Below are positions 35,813 to 44,331 of a DNA stretch of 64,000 bases, one piece after another (position 1 is the stretch's first letter; every line of letters starts with the position of its first letter). The position numbers and the translations under genes are program-made. Under the pieces are notes generated by a model. That model searched no databases, was not told the DNA's origin, and saw only the letters and a program-made list of their open reading frames with translations. The DNA comes from CBDUEV01 sp965366365 (lineage in GTDB: Bacteria > Actinomycetota > Acidimicrobiia > Spongiisociales > JAENVV01): positions 1 through 64,000 of the forward strand of contig CBDUEV010000004.1 of assembly GCA_965366365.1 (NCBI GenBank). Direction: 5' to 3'.

Positions 35813-36193
35813 TCAAGCCATTTGAAGCAGCTGCAGAACGTTCCCGTCCGGATCGGAGAAGGTAGCCACCCACCCTCCCCAAGACTCGCGCTCCGGAGGA
35901 CGCGAGAACGCGACTCCGTCCGCGGCGAGCCGTTCGTGGACGGCAGCAATGTCGGCCACGGCGAAATTGACCATGAGGCGCAACGGATCCGTGGCTGGGC
36001 CGGCGATACTGCCGTGAGTCGCCACCGTGAGCCGCACGCCGCCCCATTCGAAGTTCACGAAGCGATGACGTCGCGAACGTGGCGCCAGGCCGAGGGTTTC
36101 GGTATAGAAGGCGGCCATCCGTTCGAAACGATCTTCACTGGTCCACACCAGCACCCCAGCCAGTCCATCGATGTCTGACCCGTGGTGCGTCAT
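35813..36193 (-). CDS. VOC/glyoxalase-family protein
   Basis: A 126-aa vicinal-oxygen-chelate fold protein built of two beta-alpha-beta-beta-beta halves: LVWTSEDRFERMAAFYTETL, HRFVNFEWGGVRLTVATHG and VNFAVADIAAVHERLAADG, FSDPDGNVLQLLQ. The C-terminal Glu typical of metal-binding glyoxalases (DPDGNxxE) is replaced by Gln, so metal binding may be lost or changed. ATG 36193 has a TATGGT -10 box 6 nt upstream. It is divergent from the MFS gene and upstream of the UPF0104 gene. Confidence 0.87.
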   Translation of the reverse strand: MTHHGSDIDGLAGVLVWTSEDRFERMAAFYTETLGLAPRSRRHRFVNFEWGGVRLTVATHGSIAGPATDPLRLMVNFAVADIAAVHERLAADGVAFSRPPERESWGGWVATFSDPDGNVLQLLQMA

Positions 36194-36199
36194 GCGCCC

Positions 36200-36205
36200 A
36201 CCATA
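36200..36205 (-). promoter_or_regulatory. -10 box (TATGGT) of the VOC gene
   Basis: TATGGT with a 6-nt gap to ATG 36193. It lies back to back with the TAGCCT box of the MFS gene; both promoters share a 52-bp gap. Confidence 0.5.
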
Positions 36206-36233
36206 TCCGACCGGCGCTCCGGCGGCTGCCGTG

Positions 36234-36239
36234 TAGCCT
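36234..36239 (+). promoter_or_regulatory. -10 box (TAGCCT) of the MFS gene
   Basis: TAGCCT with a 6-nt gap to ATG 36246; leaderless pattern. Confidence 0.5.
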
Positions 36240-36245
36240 CGCCCG

Positions 36246-37406
36246 ATGCCCCAGCCACCGCTGTTCACCCGGCAGTTCCTCTTCGCCTTCGGGTCGAACC
36301 TGCTCATGGGCGTCACCTTTGCGTTGTTCATCCACTACGCCGGGTTCCTGACCGAGTTGGGCGCCGACGAACCACAAATCGGACTGATCGTCGGGGTGGG
36401 AAGCCTGGGGTCGCTCCTCCTGAGGCCCTATGTGGGACAACTCATGGACCGCATCGGTCGCCTCCCCCTCATCCACGCCGGAAACCTCATCAACCTCGCC
36501 TCCACCGTGCTGTACCTGACCGTGACCGAGATCTCGTGGTGGGTGTACACGTTGACCATCATCCACGGTTTCGCCGAGGCGATCCTCTACACCGCACTCA
36601 CCACCTACGGCGCAGACATCATCCCGGCCGAACGCCGCACCGAAGGCTTGTCCTTCTTCGGAGTCTCCGGGCAGCTGCCCATTGCTCTCGGGGGCCTGCT
36701 GGGAGACTTCATTCTGAGACGCGGGGATTACTCGCTCCTCTTCGGGGTGTCGGCCGGCATTGGCGGCCTGGCCCTTCTGGCCGGTCTGACGCTGCGTGAA
36801 GTCGAACGATCCGAACTCGAGGCAGCGCGCGGTTTCTTCCACGCCGTTCGCCAGGCACCACTGCTGCCGCTCTGGCTCTTGAGCTCCACCTTCGCCGTGG
36901 CGGTGGTGTCGTTCTTCACCTTTCTCAAGACCTACGTCCTCGACACAGGCATCGGCTCGGTCGGGACGTTCTTCGCCCTGTACTCGGCAACCGCCATCCT
37001 GCTCAGGGTGGTGGGCAACCGCCTCCCACGCCTCTTCGGCGAATTCCGCGTCCTCGTTGCCTCTCAGATAGCGCTGGCGCTTGGGCTGCTCTCGCTGGCG
37101 ATGGCCAGTTCGGACACCGGGGTTGCGATCTCGGGGATCCTGTGCGGCGCCGGCCATGGGTTCGCCTTCCCGATCCTCTACTCGCTCGTCGTCACCCGGT
37201 CGGCCGGTGCGGATAGAGGTTCGGCCCTGAGTGGCTTCCTCAGCTTCTTCCCTCTCGCCGGGCTGTTTGGTGCTCCGATTCTCGGCGGGATCATCAAAGG
37301 GTACGGCTACGCAATCATGTACACGACGGTCGCCGCGTGTGTGGCCGCTGCCACGGTGGCTTTCGTCATGTGGGAACGCAGCCGCCGTGTTCCGGCCCCG
37401 GTGTGA
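36246..37406 (+). CDS. major facilitator superfamily transporter
   Basis: A 386-aa carrier with about 12 membrane spans. The N-terminal half shows the MFS loop 2-3 motif (RPYVGQLMDRIGRLPLIHAG, a GxxxDRxGR variant) and the C-terminal half GALSGFLSFFPLAGLFGAPILG-like segments (SALSGFLSFFPLAGLFGAP). No substrate signature is recognised; the overall look is of a drug or metabolite efflux carrier. The cytoplasmic loop between halves holds REVERSELEAARGFFHAVRQ. The start is set by the -10 box. Confidence 0.92.
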   Translation: MPQPPLFTRQFLFAFGSNLLMGVTFALFIHYAGFLTELGADEPQIGLIVGVGSLGSLLLRPYVGQLMDRIGRLPLIHAGNLINLASTVLYLTVTEISWWVYTLTIIHGFAEAILYTALTTYGADIIPAERRTEGLSFFGVSGQLPIALGGLLGDFILRRGDYSLLFGVSAGIGGLALLAGLTLREVERSELEAARGFFHAVRQAPLLPLWLLSSTFAVAVVSFFTFLKTYVLDTGIGSVGTFFALYSATAILLRVVGNRLPRLFGEFRVLVASQIALALGLLSLAMASSDTGVAISGILCGAGHGFAFPILYSLVVTRSAGADRGSALSGFLSFFPLAGLFGAPILGGIIKGYGYAIMYTTVAACVAAATVAFVMWERSRRVPAPV

Positions 37407-37505
37407 CCCCGGATGGGCCGACAAGACTGCGTGCGTCGCCCCGAGCCGTCGGTTCCGTTCATCGGTCGACCTTTCTCGGCTCGAACCGACGAACACACCT
37501 GGACC

Positions 37506-37511
37506 TAGGAT
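37506..37511 (+). promoter_or_regulatory. -10 box (TAGGAT) before the SRPBCC gene
   Basis: TAGGAT about 38 nt before ATG 37550. The leader holds GAGGTGATCGAT twice (from 37519 and 37540); the second copy is the ribosome site and the first could be a decoy or a small duplication. Confidence 0.4.
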
Positions 37512-37549
37512 CGACCCCGAGGTGATCGATACGGCGAGGGAGGTGATCG

Positions 37550-38029
37550 ATGCGACGAGCCGAATACCACTTCGAGTCCGTGTGGGAGATGGCTGGACCC
37601 GTGGCGACGGTATTCGACGCCCTGCGCGACTACGAGCGCTACCCGACTTGGTGGCCGGACGTTCGGTCGGTTCACCAGATCGAGCCGGGCGACGAAGACG
37701 GCACCGGCATGGTCGTGCGCTACGTGGTCGCCAGTCCGCTCGGCTATGCCCTGGCCTTCGACGTGACGCTGGCCCGTCTCGATCCGCCTCGGTTGATCTC
37801 GACCCGCTCATCCGGCGACCTGGTCGGGACCGGAGATTGGATTCTCTCCGAGGCAGCCGGGATCACCACTGCCACGTACGTCTGGAATGTGGCGACGACA
37901 CCAAGATGGATGAACCTCGTTGCCCCTCTCGCCAGACCGCTCTTCTCGTGGGCCCACGCCCGAGTCATGAGGCGCGGCGCTCGTGGTTTGACCGACCATC
38001 TCAGTGTGGATCTGCTGTCTTCGAGGTGA
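37550..38029 (+). CDS. SRPBCC/START-like (polyketide cyclase-dehydrase type) protein
   Basis: A 159-aa helix-grip-fold protein: EYHFESVWEMAGPVATVFDA, LRDYERYPTWWPDVRSVHQI, then GMVVRYVVASPLGYALAFDV, RLISTRSSGDLVGTGDWIL and the C-terminal long helix PLARPLFSWAHARVMRRGAR. These proteins bind hydrophobic ligands or act on them; the ligand is unknown. Strong SD (GGGAGGTG) precedes the ATG. No tied neighbour. Confidence 0.88.
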   Translation: MRRAEYHFESVWEMAGPVATVFDALRDYERYPTWWPDVRSVHQIEPGDEDGTGMVVRYVVASPLGYALAFDVTLARLDPPRLISTRSSGDLVGTGDWILSEAAGITTATYVWNVATTPRWMNLVAPLARPLFSWAHARVMRRGARGLTDHLSVDLLSSR

Positions 38030-38135
38030 GTTCGTTCGAGGTGAGGTGACCCCGGCTCACGACGGTCACTCCTCTGCCTGCGGCGAGTTCTCGGCGTGTT
38101 AATGCGTTCAGCCTCGGTTATCGGCCCTCCGCCTC

Positions 38136-38141
38136 TATCGT
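38136..38141 (+). promoter_or_regulatory. -10 box (TATCGT) of the DUF3179 gene
   Basis: TATCGT with a 6-nt gap to ATG 38148; leaderless pattern. Confidence 0.5.
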
Positions 38142-38147
38142 CCGACC

Positions 38148-39590
38148 ATGCACCGATTGGCGATCCTGGTGGCGATGGCTCTGGTGGGCGGCGCATGCTC
38201 ATCCGCCGACGTCGCCCCCGATCCTCCTTCCGATCCATCGACAGATTCCCGCCCGGCTCCCTCCACCACCCTCTTGTCTCCACCCACGACGGCTCCCGGC
38301 CCGGCAACTGGCAGCGAGCCGTCGAATCCCCCGGCTTTCGTGCCGACCGGCGACCTCGAGCCGACGGTGGCCGCCGACGTCAGCATGCTGTTCGAAGGCC
38401 TCGGCACGGGGTTGGATCTGGAGGCAATCGCCTCGATCGGCTCCTCAGGCGACCCCCGCCTGGCCTGGCTGCTCTCCGACCTCTTCCGATTCGTCGGCCC
38501 AGGCACGGCACGGGACTCCTTGGCGGAGGCTTTCGGCGAGTTGACCGGGGTGGTGGTCTCGGACTCGAATCCCTGGGGCGAGTCGACCAACCTTCTCATC
38601 GGCTGGGACCTGGCTGAGCCTCCGGGGTATCGGGAACTGAAGGGTGTGCTTTTCGCCACGATCGACGAGAGATGGGCTCCCTTCTTCGAAGACGCCGACA
38701 GCGAGATCGATTACCGCTATCTCAACTGGGGCGGCGTTCGGCCCGACGATCGCCCGCTCGGCGATTACGAGGCGGCCTGCCGGGGAGGGTGTATCCCCGC
38801 TCTCGACAACCCGGTCGTGACCGACGCAGCCGGCGGCGCCTGGTACCCGGACGATGGGATCGTCTTCGCAGTGGCGATCGGCGACGAGGCCCGCGCCTAC
38901 CCGAAGAACATGATGGAGGTTCACGAGATGGTCATCGACACGGTGGGAGGGGTGCGGTTCGGGATGCCGTACTGCACACTGTGCGGCTCGGCCCAGGCGT
39001 ACGACCTCGAGTCGGTACCCGACGGCGTGGAACCGCCGGTGCTGAGGACCTCCGGCCTTCTCTCGAGGTCCAACAAGGTCATGTATGACCTCAACACCTG
39101 GTCCGCATTCGACACGTTCACCGGGCGGGCCGTGAGCGGTCCCCTCCGAGAGCAGGCGGTGGCTCTCCGTCAACTCACGGTGGTCACCGCCACGTGGGGT
39201 GCCTGGAAAGACGCCCACCCGAACACGACGATCCTGGCTGAGGACGGCGGCATCGGACGGGCCTACCCGCGGGACCCGCTGCGAGGGCGCGACGACAACG
39301 GGCCGATCTTCCCGGTGGGCCCTGTCGACTCGAGGCTGCCCGTGCAGGAACTGGTGTTGGGCGTTGAAACGCCCACCGGTCGCTTCATCGCCTTCCCGGT
39401 GGCGGGCGCCAGAGCGGCAATCGAGGCCGGAAACGATGTCCGGGTGGCGGGCGTTCGGGTGGTCGCCGACGCAGACGGACTGAGAGCCGAGGAGGAAGAC
39501 GGGAGCCCCCTGGTGACACACGAAGCGTTTTGGTTCGCGTGGAGCCAGTTCCACCCCGACACGGACCTGTGGTCCGAAAGCGGGCTCTAA
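38148..39590 (+). CDS. DUF3179 lipoprotein
   Basis: A 480-aa predicted lipoprotein: signal MHRLAILVAMALVGGACSS with lipobox VGGAC (lipidated Cys17), then a Ser/Thr/Pro-rich linker. The DUF3179 domain (about 210-470) is recognised from DDGIVFAVAIGDEARAYPKN, MMEVHEMVIDTVGGVRFGMP, YCTLCGSAQAYD (CxxC) and LRTSGLLSRSNKVMYD, with WSAFDTFTGRAV. The family's function is unknown; the conserved CxxC and His suggest metal or redox chemistry at the outer face of the membrane. It converges with glmS. Confidence 0.88.
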   Translation: MHRLAILVAMALVGGACSSADVAPDPPSDPSTDSRPAPSTTLLSPPTTAPGPATGSEPSNPPAFVPTGDLEPTVAADVSMLFEGLGTGLDLEAIASIGSSGDPRLAWLLSDLFRFVGPGTARDSLAEAFGELTGVVVSDSNPWGESTNLLIGWDLAEPPGYRELKGVLFATIDERWAPFFEDADSEIDYRYLNWGGVRPDDRPLGDYEAACRGGCIPALDNPVVTDAAGGAWYPDDGIVFAVAIGDEARAYPKNMMEVHEMVIDTVGGVRFGMPYCTLCGSAQAYDLESVPDGVEPPVLRTSGLLSRSNKVMYDLNTWSAFDTFTGRAVSGPLREQAVALRQLTVVTATWGAWKDAHPNTTILAEDGGIGRAYPRDPLRGRDDNGPIFPVGPVDSRLPVQELVLGVETPTGRFIAFPVAGARAAIEAGNDVRVAGVRVVADADGLRAEEEDGSPLVTHEAFWFAWSQFHPDTDLWSESGL

Positions 39591-39638
39591 CCCCCTGCGT
39601 CGAGTCCCTGACCCGCCGTCGGGTGGGGAACTCCCCCG

Positions 39639-41471
39639 CTACTCCACCGTCACGGTCTTGGCCAGGTTGCGCGGCTTGTCGACGTCGAGGCCGCGCGCTT
39701 TTGCAATGGAGTACGCAAACAGTTGGAGGGGGACGACGGCGGTGACTGGCGAAATGAGCTCCGGCGCCTCAGGAATCCAGGCCACATCGTCAGCGATCCG
39801 CTCCCCCTCCGAGTCGCCCTCGGTGAGCACCATGAACAGGCCGGCTGCCCGGGCCTTCATCTCCTCCATGTTCGAGAGGGTCTTGCCGTGCAAGTGGCTG
39901 CGGGTGGCGACTCCCACGACGAGAACGCCTTCCTCGATGAGGGCGATCGGCCCGTGTTTCATCTCGCCGGCCGGGTATCCCTCCGCCCGCACGTACGCGA
40001 TCTCCTTGAGCTTCAACGCACCTTCCAGCGCGATCGGGAATGAGACCCCCCGACCGAGAAAGAAGACATCCCGCACGTTCTCGTATTTGCGCGCCTGCGC
40101 CATCACCGAGTCCGCCCCCTCCAGGAGTTTCTCGACCTGGGCGGGAAGCTCCTTGATCGCCTCCGCCATCACCTCGATGGTGGCGCCATCGAGCGAACCA
40201 CGTATTTGCGCCAGATAGAGGGCCAGTATCTGCATGACGACGAGCTGGCAGACGAAGGTCTTGGTGGAGGCAACGCCGATCTCGGGGCCGGCCCGTGTGT
40301 AGAGAACGGCATCCGAGGCGCGCGCCATCGACGAATCCACCACATTGGTGGTCGACACAACGTACGCACCCTGAGCAGCCGCGTACTGGATGGCGGCCAG
40401 CGTGTCAGCCGTCTCCCCCGATTGGCTCATGCCGATCACCATCGTCCGGTCGTCGAGAACCGGGTCGCGGTAACGAAACTCCGAGGCGATGTCGATCTCC
40501 ACGGGGATGCGCGTCCACCGTTCAATGGCGTACTTGGCCATCAGGCCGGCGTGGTAGGACGTCCCACAGGCCACGATGAACACCTTGTCGAACGTTCGCG
40601 CCTCCCGCGCCGTGAGGCCCAGTTCCGGCAGGTGGAGATGGTTGCCGGCATCGATGCGGCCGGCCAGGGTGTCCGCGATGGCTTTCGGTTGCTCGTGGAT
40701 CTCCTTGAGCATGAAGTCGTCATAACCGCCGCGTTCAGCCGATTCCAGGTCCCATTCGATCTCGCGGATATCGGCTTCGACCACATTGCCGGCCAAGTCG
40801 GTGAGCCGGACTCCCCCGCTCGTCAGCTCCACCACGTTGTCGTCGCCCACGATCATCACCGTTCGCGTGTGTTCGAGGATGGCCGGGATATCCGACGCCA
40901 GGAAGGTTTCGTTCTCTCCCAAGCCCACCACGAGGGGGCTTCCGCGCCGGGCCGCCACCACCAGCTCGGGATCGGCTTTCCGCACGACGGCGATCGCCAG
41001 CGAGCCCACTGCCTTCTCCATGATGCCACCGACGATCTCTGCCAGCGGTCGGTCGCCCATCGACTCCACGAGATGCGCCACGACCTCCGTATCGGTGTCA
41101 GACGAGAACGTGTGTCCATCTGCGACGAGCTCATCGCGCAGGGCCGCGTAGTTTTCGATGATGCCGTTGTGGACCACAGCCACTTCAGACGAGCAGTCCA
41201 TCTGCGGATGAGCGTTCTTCGTGACGGGCGCTCCGTGGGTGGCCCACCGAGTGTGTCCGATCCCGACGGTTCCCTCGTACTCACCCGCGTCGGCGGCGAT
41301 GGTGGCCGCCAGATCGGCGATCCGGCCGGCCGTCTTCGTCGAGGCGAGCTCGCCGTCGTGCATGATGGCCACCCCTGCCGAGTCATAACCCCGGTACTCG
41401 AGCCGGGCGAGTCCTGAGACGAGGATGGATTGGGCCGGCTTCGAGCCGACATAGCCTACGATTCCGCACAT
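39639..41471 (-). CDS. glmS: glutamine-fructose-6-phosphate aminotransferase (isomerising)
   Basis: A 610-aa enzyme making glucosamine-6-phosphate from fructose-6-phosphate and glutamine, the entry to peptidoglycan precursors. The N-terminal glutaminase domain starts MCGIVGYVG with Cys2 as nucleophile (Met removed), with HTRWATHG and NGIIENYAAL. Two SIS isomerase domains follow (VACGTSYHAGLMAKYAIERW; FLGRGVSFPIALEGALKLKE), ending in the conserved DKPRNLAKTVTVE. The open frame continues 79 codons upstream, but Cys must be residue 2 and AGGAAGG lies 8 nt before ATG 41471. Confidence 0.97.
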   Translation of the reverse strand: MCGIVGYVGSKPAQSILVSGLARLEYRGYDSAGVAIMHDGELASTKTAGRIADLAATIAADAGEYEGTVGIGHTRWATHGAPVTKNAHPQMDCSSEVAVVHNGIIENYAALRDELVADGHTFSSDTDTEVVAHLVESMGDRPLAEIVGGIMEKAVGSLAIAVVRKADPELVVAARRGSPLVVGLGENETFLASDIPAILEHTRTVMIVGDDNVVELTSGGVRLTDLAGNVVEADIREIEWDLESAERGGYDDFMLKEIHEQPKAIADTLAGRIDAGNHLHLPELGLTAREARTFDKVFIVACGTSYHAGLMAKYAIERWTRIPVEIDIASEFRYRDPVLDDRTMVIGMSQSGETADTLAAIQYAAAQGAYVVSTTNVVDSSMARASDAVLYTRAGPEIGVASTKTFVCQLVVMQILALYLAQIRGSLDGATIEVMAEAIKELPAQVEKLLEGADSVMAQARKYENVRDVFFLGRGVSFPIALEGALKLKEIAYVRAEGYPAGEMKHGPIALIEEGVLVVGVATRSHLHGKTLSNMEEMKARAAGLFMVLTEGDSEGERIADDVAWIPEAPELISPVTAVVPLQLFAYSIAKARGLDVDKPRNLAKTVTVE

Positions 41472-41833
41472 GGGCGAACCTTCCTGGTGCGGACCAGACT
41501 CACCACGGTTCCGTCTGGAACCCTCACACCGTTGCGTTCTTGTCCCCGACGTTGCCATTCGGGTTTTGAGGGACCGTGAGAGGTCCACTTCCGCATCGTT
41601 ACGACCGTGAGCAGCCGAGAGGGCATCCGCCGATACCGGATCGCTCCGGAGTTTCGATACTCCCTCTTCCTCGTCACCCCGACGAAGGGCCGGGGTCAGG
41701 CGCTTCAAACACGAGCCTGGTCAATCAGTTGTAGCCGCAGCTTACCGTGGCCTGCCCTCTCGGAAAACCAACCGAAGAACCAAAACCGAAGAAGCGGCAT
41801 AAAGGCACACCGTCGGGCGACCGATAGGTAACT
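41472..41833. other. 362-bp gap between glmS and the zinc-ribbon gene
   Basis: The only stretch over 300 bp with no gene. It holds the divergent promoter regions of both genes. I see no tRNA, no glmS-ribozyme core, and no strong hairpin; a TCGTC-N5-GACGA stem near 41673 is too short to count. The glmS frame is open over the first 237 bp but lacks a family match. Confidence 0.6.
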
Positions 41834-42568
41834 ATGCGTGCCTGCCCCAGTTGTACCCAGCCCTTACCCACTGACGCCGCCACCTGCCCATCCTGCGGAG
41901 CGGAGACCTCGGCCGGTGTTCCCTTCACGGCCGGCAACGTGGACCCGTGGGGTACTGCCCCTGCAGCCTCCGTCCCGACCGCCTCCTCAGGAGCGGTGCC
42001 TCCCCCGCTGCCGCTCAACACCCCGCCCCCTTCCAGCGGCCAGAGTTCCCGAGGAGGCTTCCCCACCTGGGCGAAGGTGCTCCTCGCCGTCGTGGCCCTC
42101 CTCATCGTGTTGGGCGGGGCAGGTGCCTTCTTCCTGGTCAGGGCATTCCGCAGCATCGACCCCGAAACCATCGAAGGTCTCGGTGTGACCTCCGACGGCG
42201 GCTTCACAACCTTCGACGGCGAGGCGCTCCAGGTGGCCGGACTCGACGGTCTACAGATCGGAGAATGCGTGACGACCGACGGCGCCCCAGCACCCTGTTC
42301 GGCCGCCCACGAGTACGAGGTCTTCCACATCGTCTCGATGCCCGGCTCGGACTACCCGGGGTTCGATGAGGTGTTCGACGCCTCGTCTGGGGAATGCACG
42401 GACGCCTTCGAGCAGTACGTGGGAATCGACTATTTCGAGTCGGAGTTCTTCCTGGATGCCTTTCCCTCATCGGAGGAGGCCTGGCAAGCGGGAGATCAAG
42501 TCATACGGTGTGTCGCCTACGACCCGTTCGATGAGATCACCGGGTCGATCCGTGGGGCCGCCAGCTGA
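41834..42568 (+). CDS. zinc-ribbon membrane protein with septum-formation domain
   Basis: A 244-aa protein: N-terminal zinc ribbon (ACPSCTQPLPTDAATCPSCG, two CxxC pairs), a Pro-rich linker, one membrane helix at about 78-100 (VLLAVVALLIVLGGAGAFFL), and an extracytoplasmic domain about 130-235 resembling the actinobacterial septum-formation domain (LDGLQIGECVTTDGAPAPCS, HEYEVFHIVSMPG, ECTDAFEQYVGIDYFES, RCVAYDP) with two probable disulfides. Role in cell division is inferred from the family only. It converges with the CPBP protease gene, 3 bp apart. Confidence 0.85.
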   Translation: MRACPSCTQPLPTDAATCPSCGAETSAGVPFTAGNVDPWGTAPAASVPTASSGAVPPPLPLNTPPPSSGQSSRGGFPTWAKVLLAVVALLIVLGGAGAFFLVRAFRSIDPETIEGLGVTSDGGFTTFDGEALQVAGLDGLQIGECVTTDGAPAPCSAAHEYEVFHIVSMPGSDYPGFDEVFDASSGECTDAFEQYVGIDYFESEFFLDAFPSSEEAWQAGDQVIRCVAYDPFDEITGSIRGAAS

Positions 42569-42571
42569 GAG

Positions 42572-43363
42572 TCAGCGAGCCGACGCACCACCGACCACCC
42601 ACGCTCCCCCAAAGCCAGAGGCATTGGCCACCGCATGGACGATCGTCGGCGCCACCGTGCTCCGGGCGCTGAGGCGCAGCAAGCAGAAGCCTGCACCGAT
42701 GATGGCGGAAGCGCCGACTCCTCCCAGCTCGACGGCCGCCGCTGAGCCGACGCCGAGGCGCCGCGGTGCTCCCCCTCGGTACGAGCCCATCGTCTGCCAG
42801 GTGGGGATCACATGCCACAACCCGAACAGCGCGCTGGAGGCCCAGACCGCGCCCCGAGGGGACATGGTTTTCGAAAACCAGCCGAGCAGTAGTCCACGGA
42901 ACACCGTCTCCTCGAACAGGGCGGTGCCGAGTGGAATGCGAACCAGCATCTGCAACGCAGCCTCAGCCGGTGGAGCTCCTGCCGCTCGTTCGTCGTGCAG
43001 CCAAGCACGGGACACGGGATGCCGCAGCGCCACGATTGTGCCCCCCAAGGCGGCCAGCGCCCACGGAGCCCCTGACCGGACACCGCGCCTGACGGCTCCG
43101 GCTCCGAGGCCGAGATCCTCCCGAGAAAGCCCCATCCGGCGAGCGAGAGTCACGACTCCGCCGGTGGCGGCGGTGTTGAAGATCACGTACGCCCAAGGCG
43201 GAAACACCAGGTTCTGAAGGACGTTCCACGTGGCAAGGCCCATGAGGAGCCGGCCGGTGGTCGTCTCGACTTCTCCGTCGGTGACGGCGGTCGCATCGCA
43301 ATCCGTCCGCGGGGGCGGCCTGCGCTGGTTCCCGGAGAAGCGGGTCGATCGGGGGAGGTTCAC
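42572..43363 (-). CDS. CPBP-family intramembrane glutamic endopeptidase
   Basis: A 263-aa membrane protein of the CAAX-processing/bacteriocin-immunity (CPBP, Abi) family. The catalytic motifs are visible in membrane segments: FEETVFRGLLLGWF (EExxxR) and SALFGLWHVIPTW (FxxxH), with a last motif HAVANASGFGG. About seven hydrophobic stretches. The GTG at 43363 overlaps the stop of the formate dehydrogenase iron-sulfur gene (GTGA), so it sits at the end of that operon; the next in-frame ATG is 40 codons in, where the first membrane span begins. A link to the formate enzyme is not known. Confidence 0.85.
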   Translation of the reverse strand: MNLPRSTRFSGNQRRPPPRTDCDATAVTDGEVETTTGRLLMGLATWNVLQNLVFPPWAYVIFNTAATGGVVTLARRMGLSREDLGLGAGAVRRGVRSGAPWALAALGGTIVALRHPVSRAWLHDERAAGAPPAEAALQMLVRIPLGTALFEETVFRGLLLGWFSKTMSPRGAVWASSALFGLWHVIPTWQTMGSYRGGAPRRLGVGSAAAVELGGVGASAIIGAGFCLLRLSARSTVAPTIVHAVANASGFGGAWVVGGASAR

Positions 43364-44331
43364 TGCCGGCGAGCTGCCCGCAACACCTCGTCGATCGGGG
43401 TGGTGGCGAGATCGGCCGGAAGGTTCTGAACGTAGTCATATCCGAACCGGCCCTTGATACACAGGTTCCCCGCCGTGACCGAATGGTCCATCGGGGACAT
43501 CACCTTGACGATGCGATTGTCCTGGACGTGGAGCTCCAGGTTGCACCCGACTCCGCAGTACGAGCAGATGGTCTTGGTGACCGTCTGTCGTTCCTCGTCC
43601 CACACCTCAGCCCTCCTCAGCTCGTACTCCGACCGAAACACCAGCGCGTTCGTCGGACAGACGGCGATGCAGTTTCCGCAGAACACGCACGCAGAGTCTC
43701 CCAGCGGAATGTCCAACTCGGTCGAGATGTGCGCATCGAAGCCCCGCCCGGCCACGGAGATGGCAAATGTGTTCTGAGCGTCCAGCCCGCACGCCTCGAC
43801 GCACTTGTAGCAAAGAATGCACTTGCTGTAATCGCGGACGTACAGGTCATTGTCGACCTTGACCGCCTGGGCCACCGTGGCAGCCTCGTGCCCATCGGTC
43901 GGGTCGTGATGCCCGGCATGCCGACCGGAACGATCGCCGTCGGCGACCGGCGGCGCCGGCGGGCCGTAGCGCTCGCCGTCGGCCCCGTACCTGGCGATCC
44001 AGCCGGCCAGGGCCTCATCAGCCTGCGAGAGGTCCACCGAGGAGGCCAGGAACTCCAGCACCATCTTTCGCGAGTGGCGGACCCGTTCTGAATCGGTGTG
44101 CACCACCATGCCGGGTTCCGCCGGACGCGAACAGGCTGGGACCAGCGTGCGACTGTTCTCCACCTCCACGACGCACACCCGACACACGTTGACCGGTGTC
44201 AACGTCTCCAGGTAGCAGAGGGTTGGGGTGTCGATTCCCTGCGAGCGACATGCCTCCAACAGGGTGGCGCCGCGGGGCACGGTCACCTGGCGACCGTCGA
44301 CAGTGATCTCGATCGTGCCCTCCTGGATCAC
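43360..44331 (-). CDS. formate dehydrogenase N-terminal iron-sulfur module, encoded separately
   Basis: A 323-aa electron-transfer protein equal to the N-terminal third of an NAD-type FdhA/FdsA. It has a plant-type [2Fe-2S] domain (CYLETLTPVNVCRVC with further Cys at PACSRP), a two-[4Fe-4S] ferredoxin domain (CILCYKCVEAC and CVFCGNCIAVCP), and then the Fe4S4 domain of molybdopterin oxidoreductases (CSYCGVGCNLELHV, GNLCIKGRFGYDYVQ). It stops where the catalytic domain would begin; that domain is the first gene of the operon. A His/Gly/Asp-rich loop (about 125-160) sits between the [2Fe-2S] and ferredoxin parts. GTG 44331 overlaps the NuoEF-type stop (GTGA). Confidence 0.9.
   Translation of the reverse strand: MIQEGTIEITVDGRQVTVPRGATLLEACRSQGIDTPTLCYLETLTPVNVCRVCVVEVENSRTLVPACSRPAEPGMVVHTDSERVRHSRKMVLEFLASSVDLSQADEALAGWIARYGADGERYGPPAPPVADGDRSGRHAGHHDPTDGHEAATVAQAVKVDNDLYVRDYSKCILCYKCVEACGLDAQNTFAISVAGRGFDAHISTELDIPLGDSACVFCGNCIAVCPTNALVFRSEYELRRAEVWDEERQTVTKTICSYCGVGCNLELHVQDNRIVKVMSPMDHSVTAGNLCIKGRFGYDYVQNLPADLATTPIDEVLRAARRQ

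Noticed and set aside
41472..41708. 79-codon N-terminal extension of GlmS
   Set aside because: GlmS needs Cys as residue 2 after the initiator Met; the extension would bury it, and a good ribosome site precedes ATG 41471.
41472..41833. glmS ribozyme/riboswitch
   Set aside because: No recognisable core or double pseudoknot; such ribozymes are mainly a Firmicutes feature.
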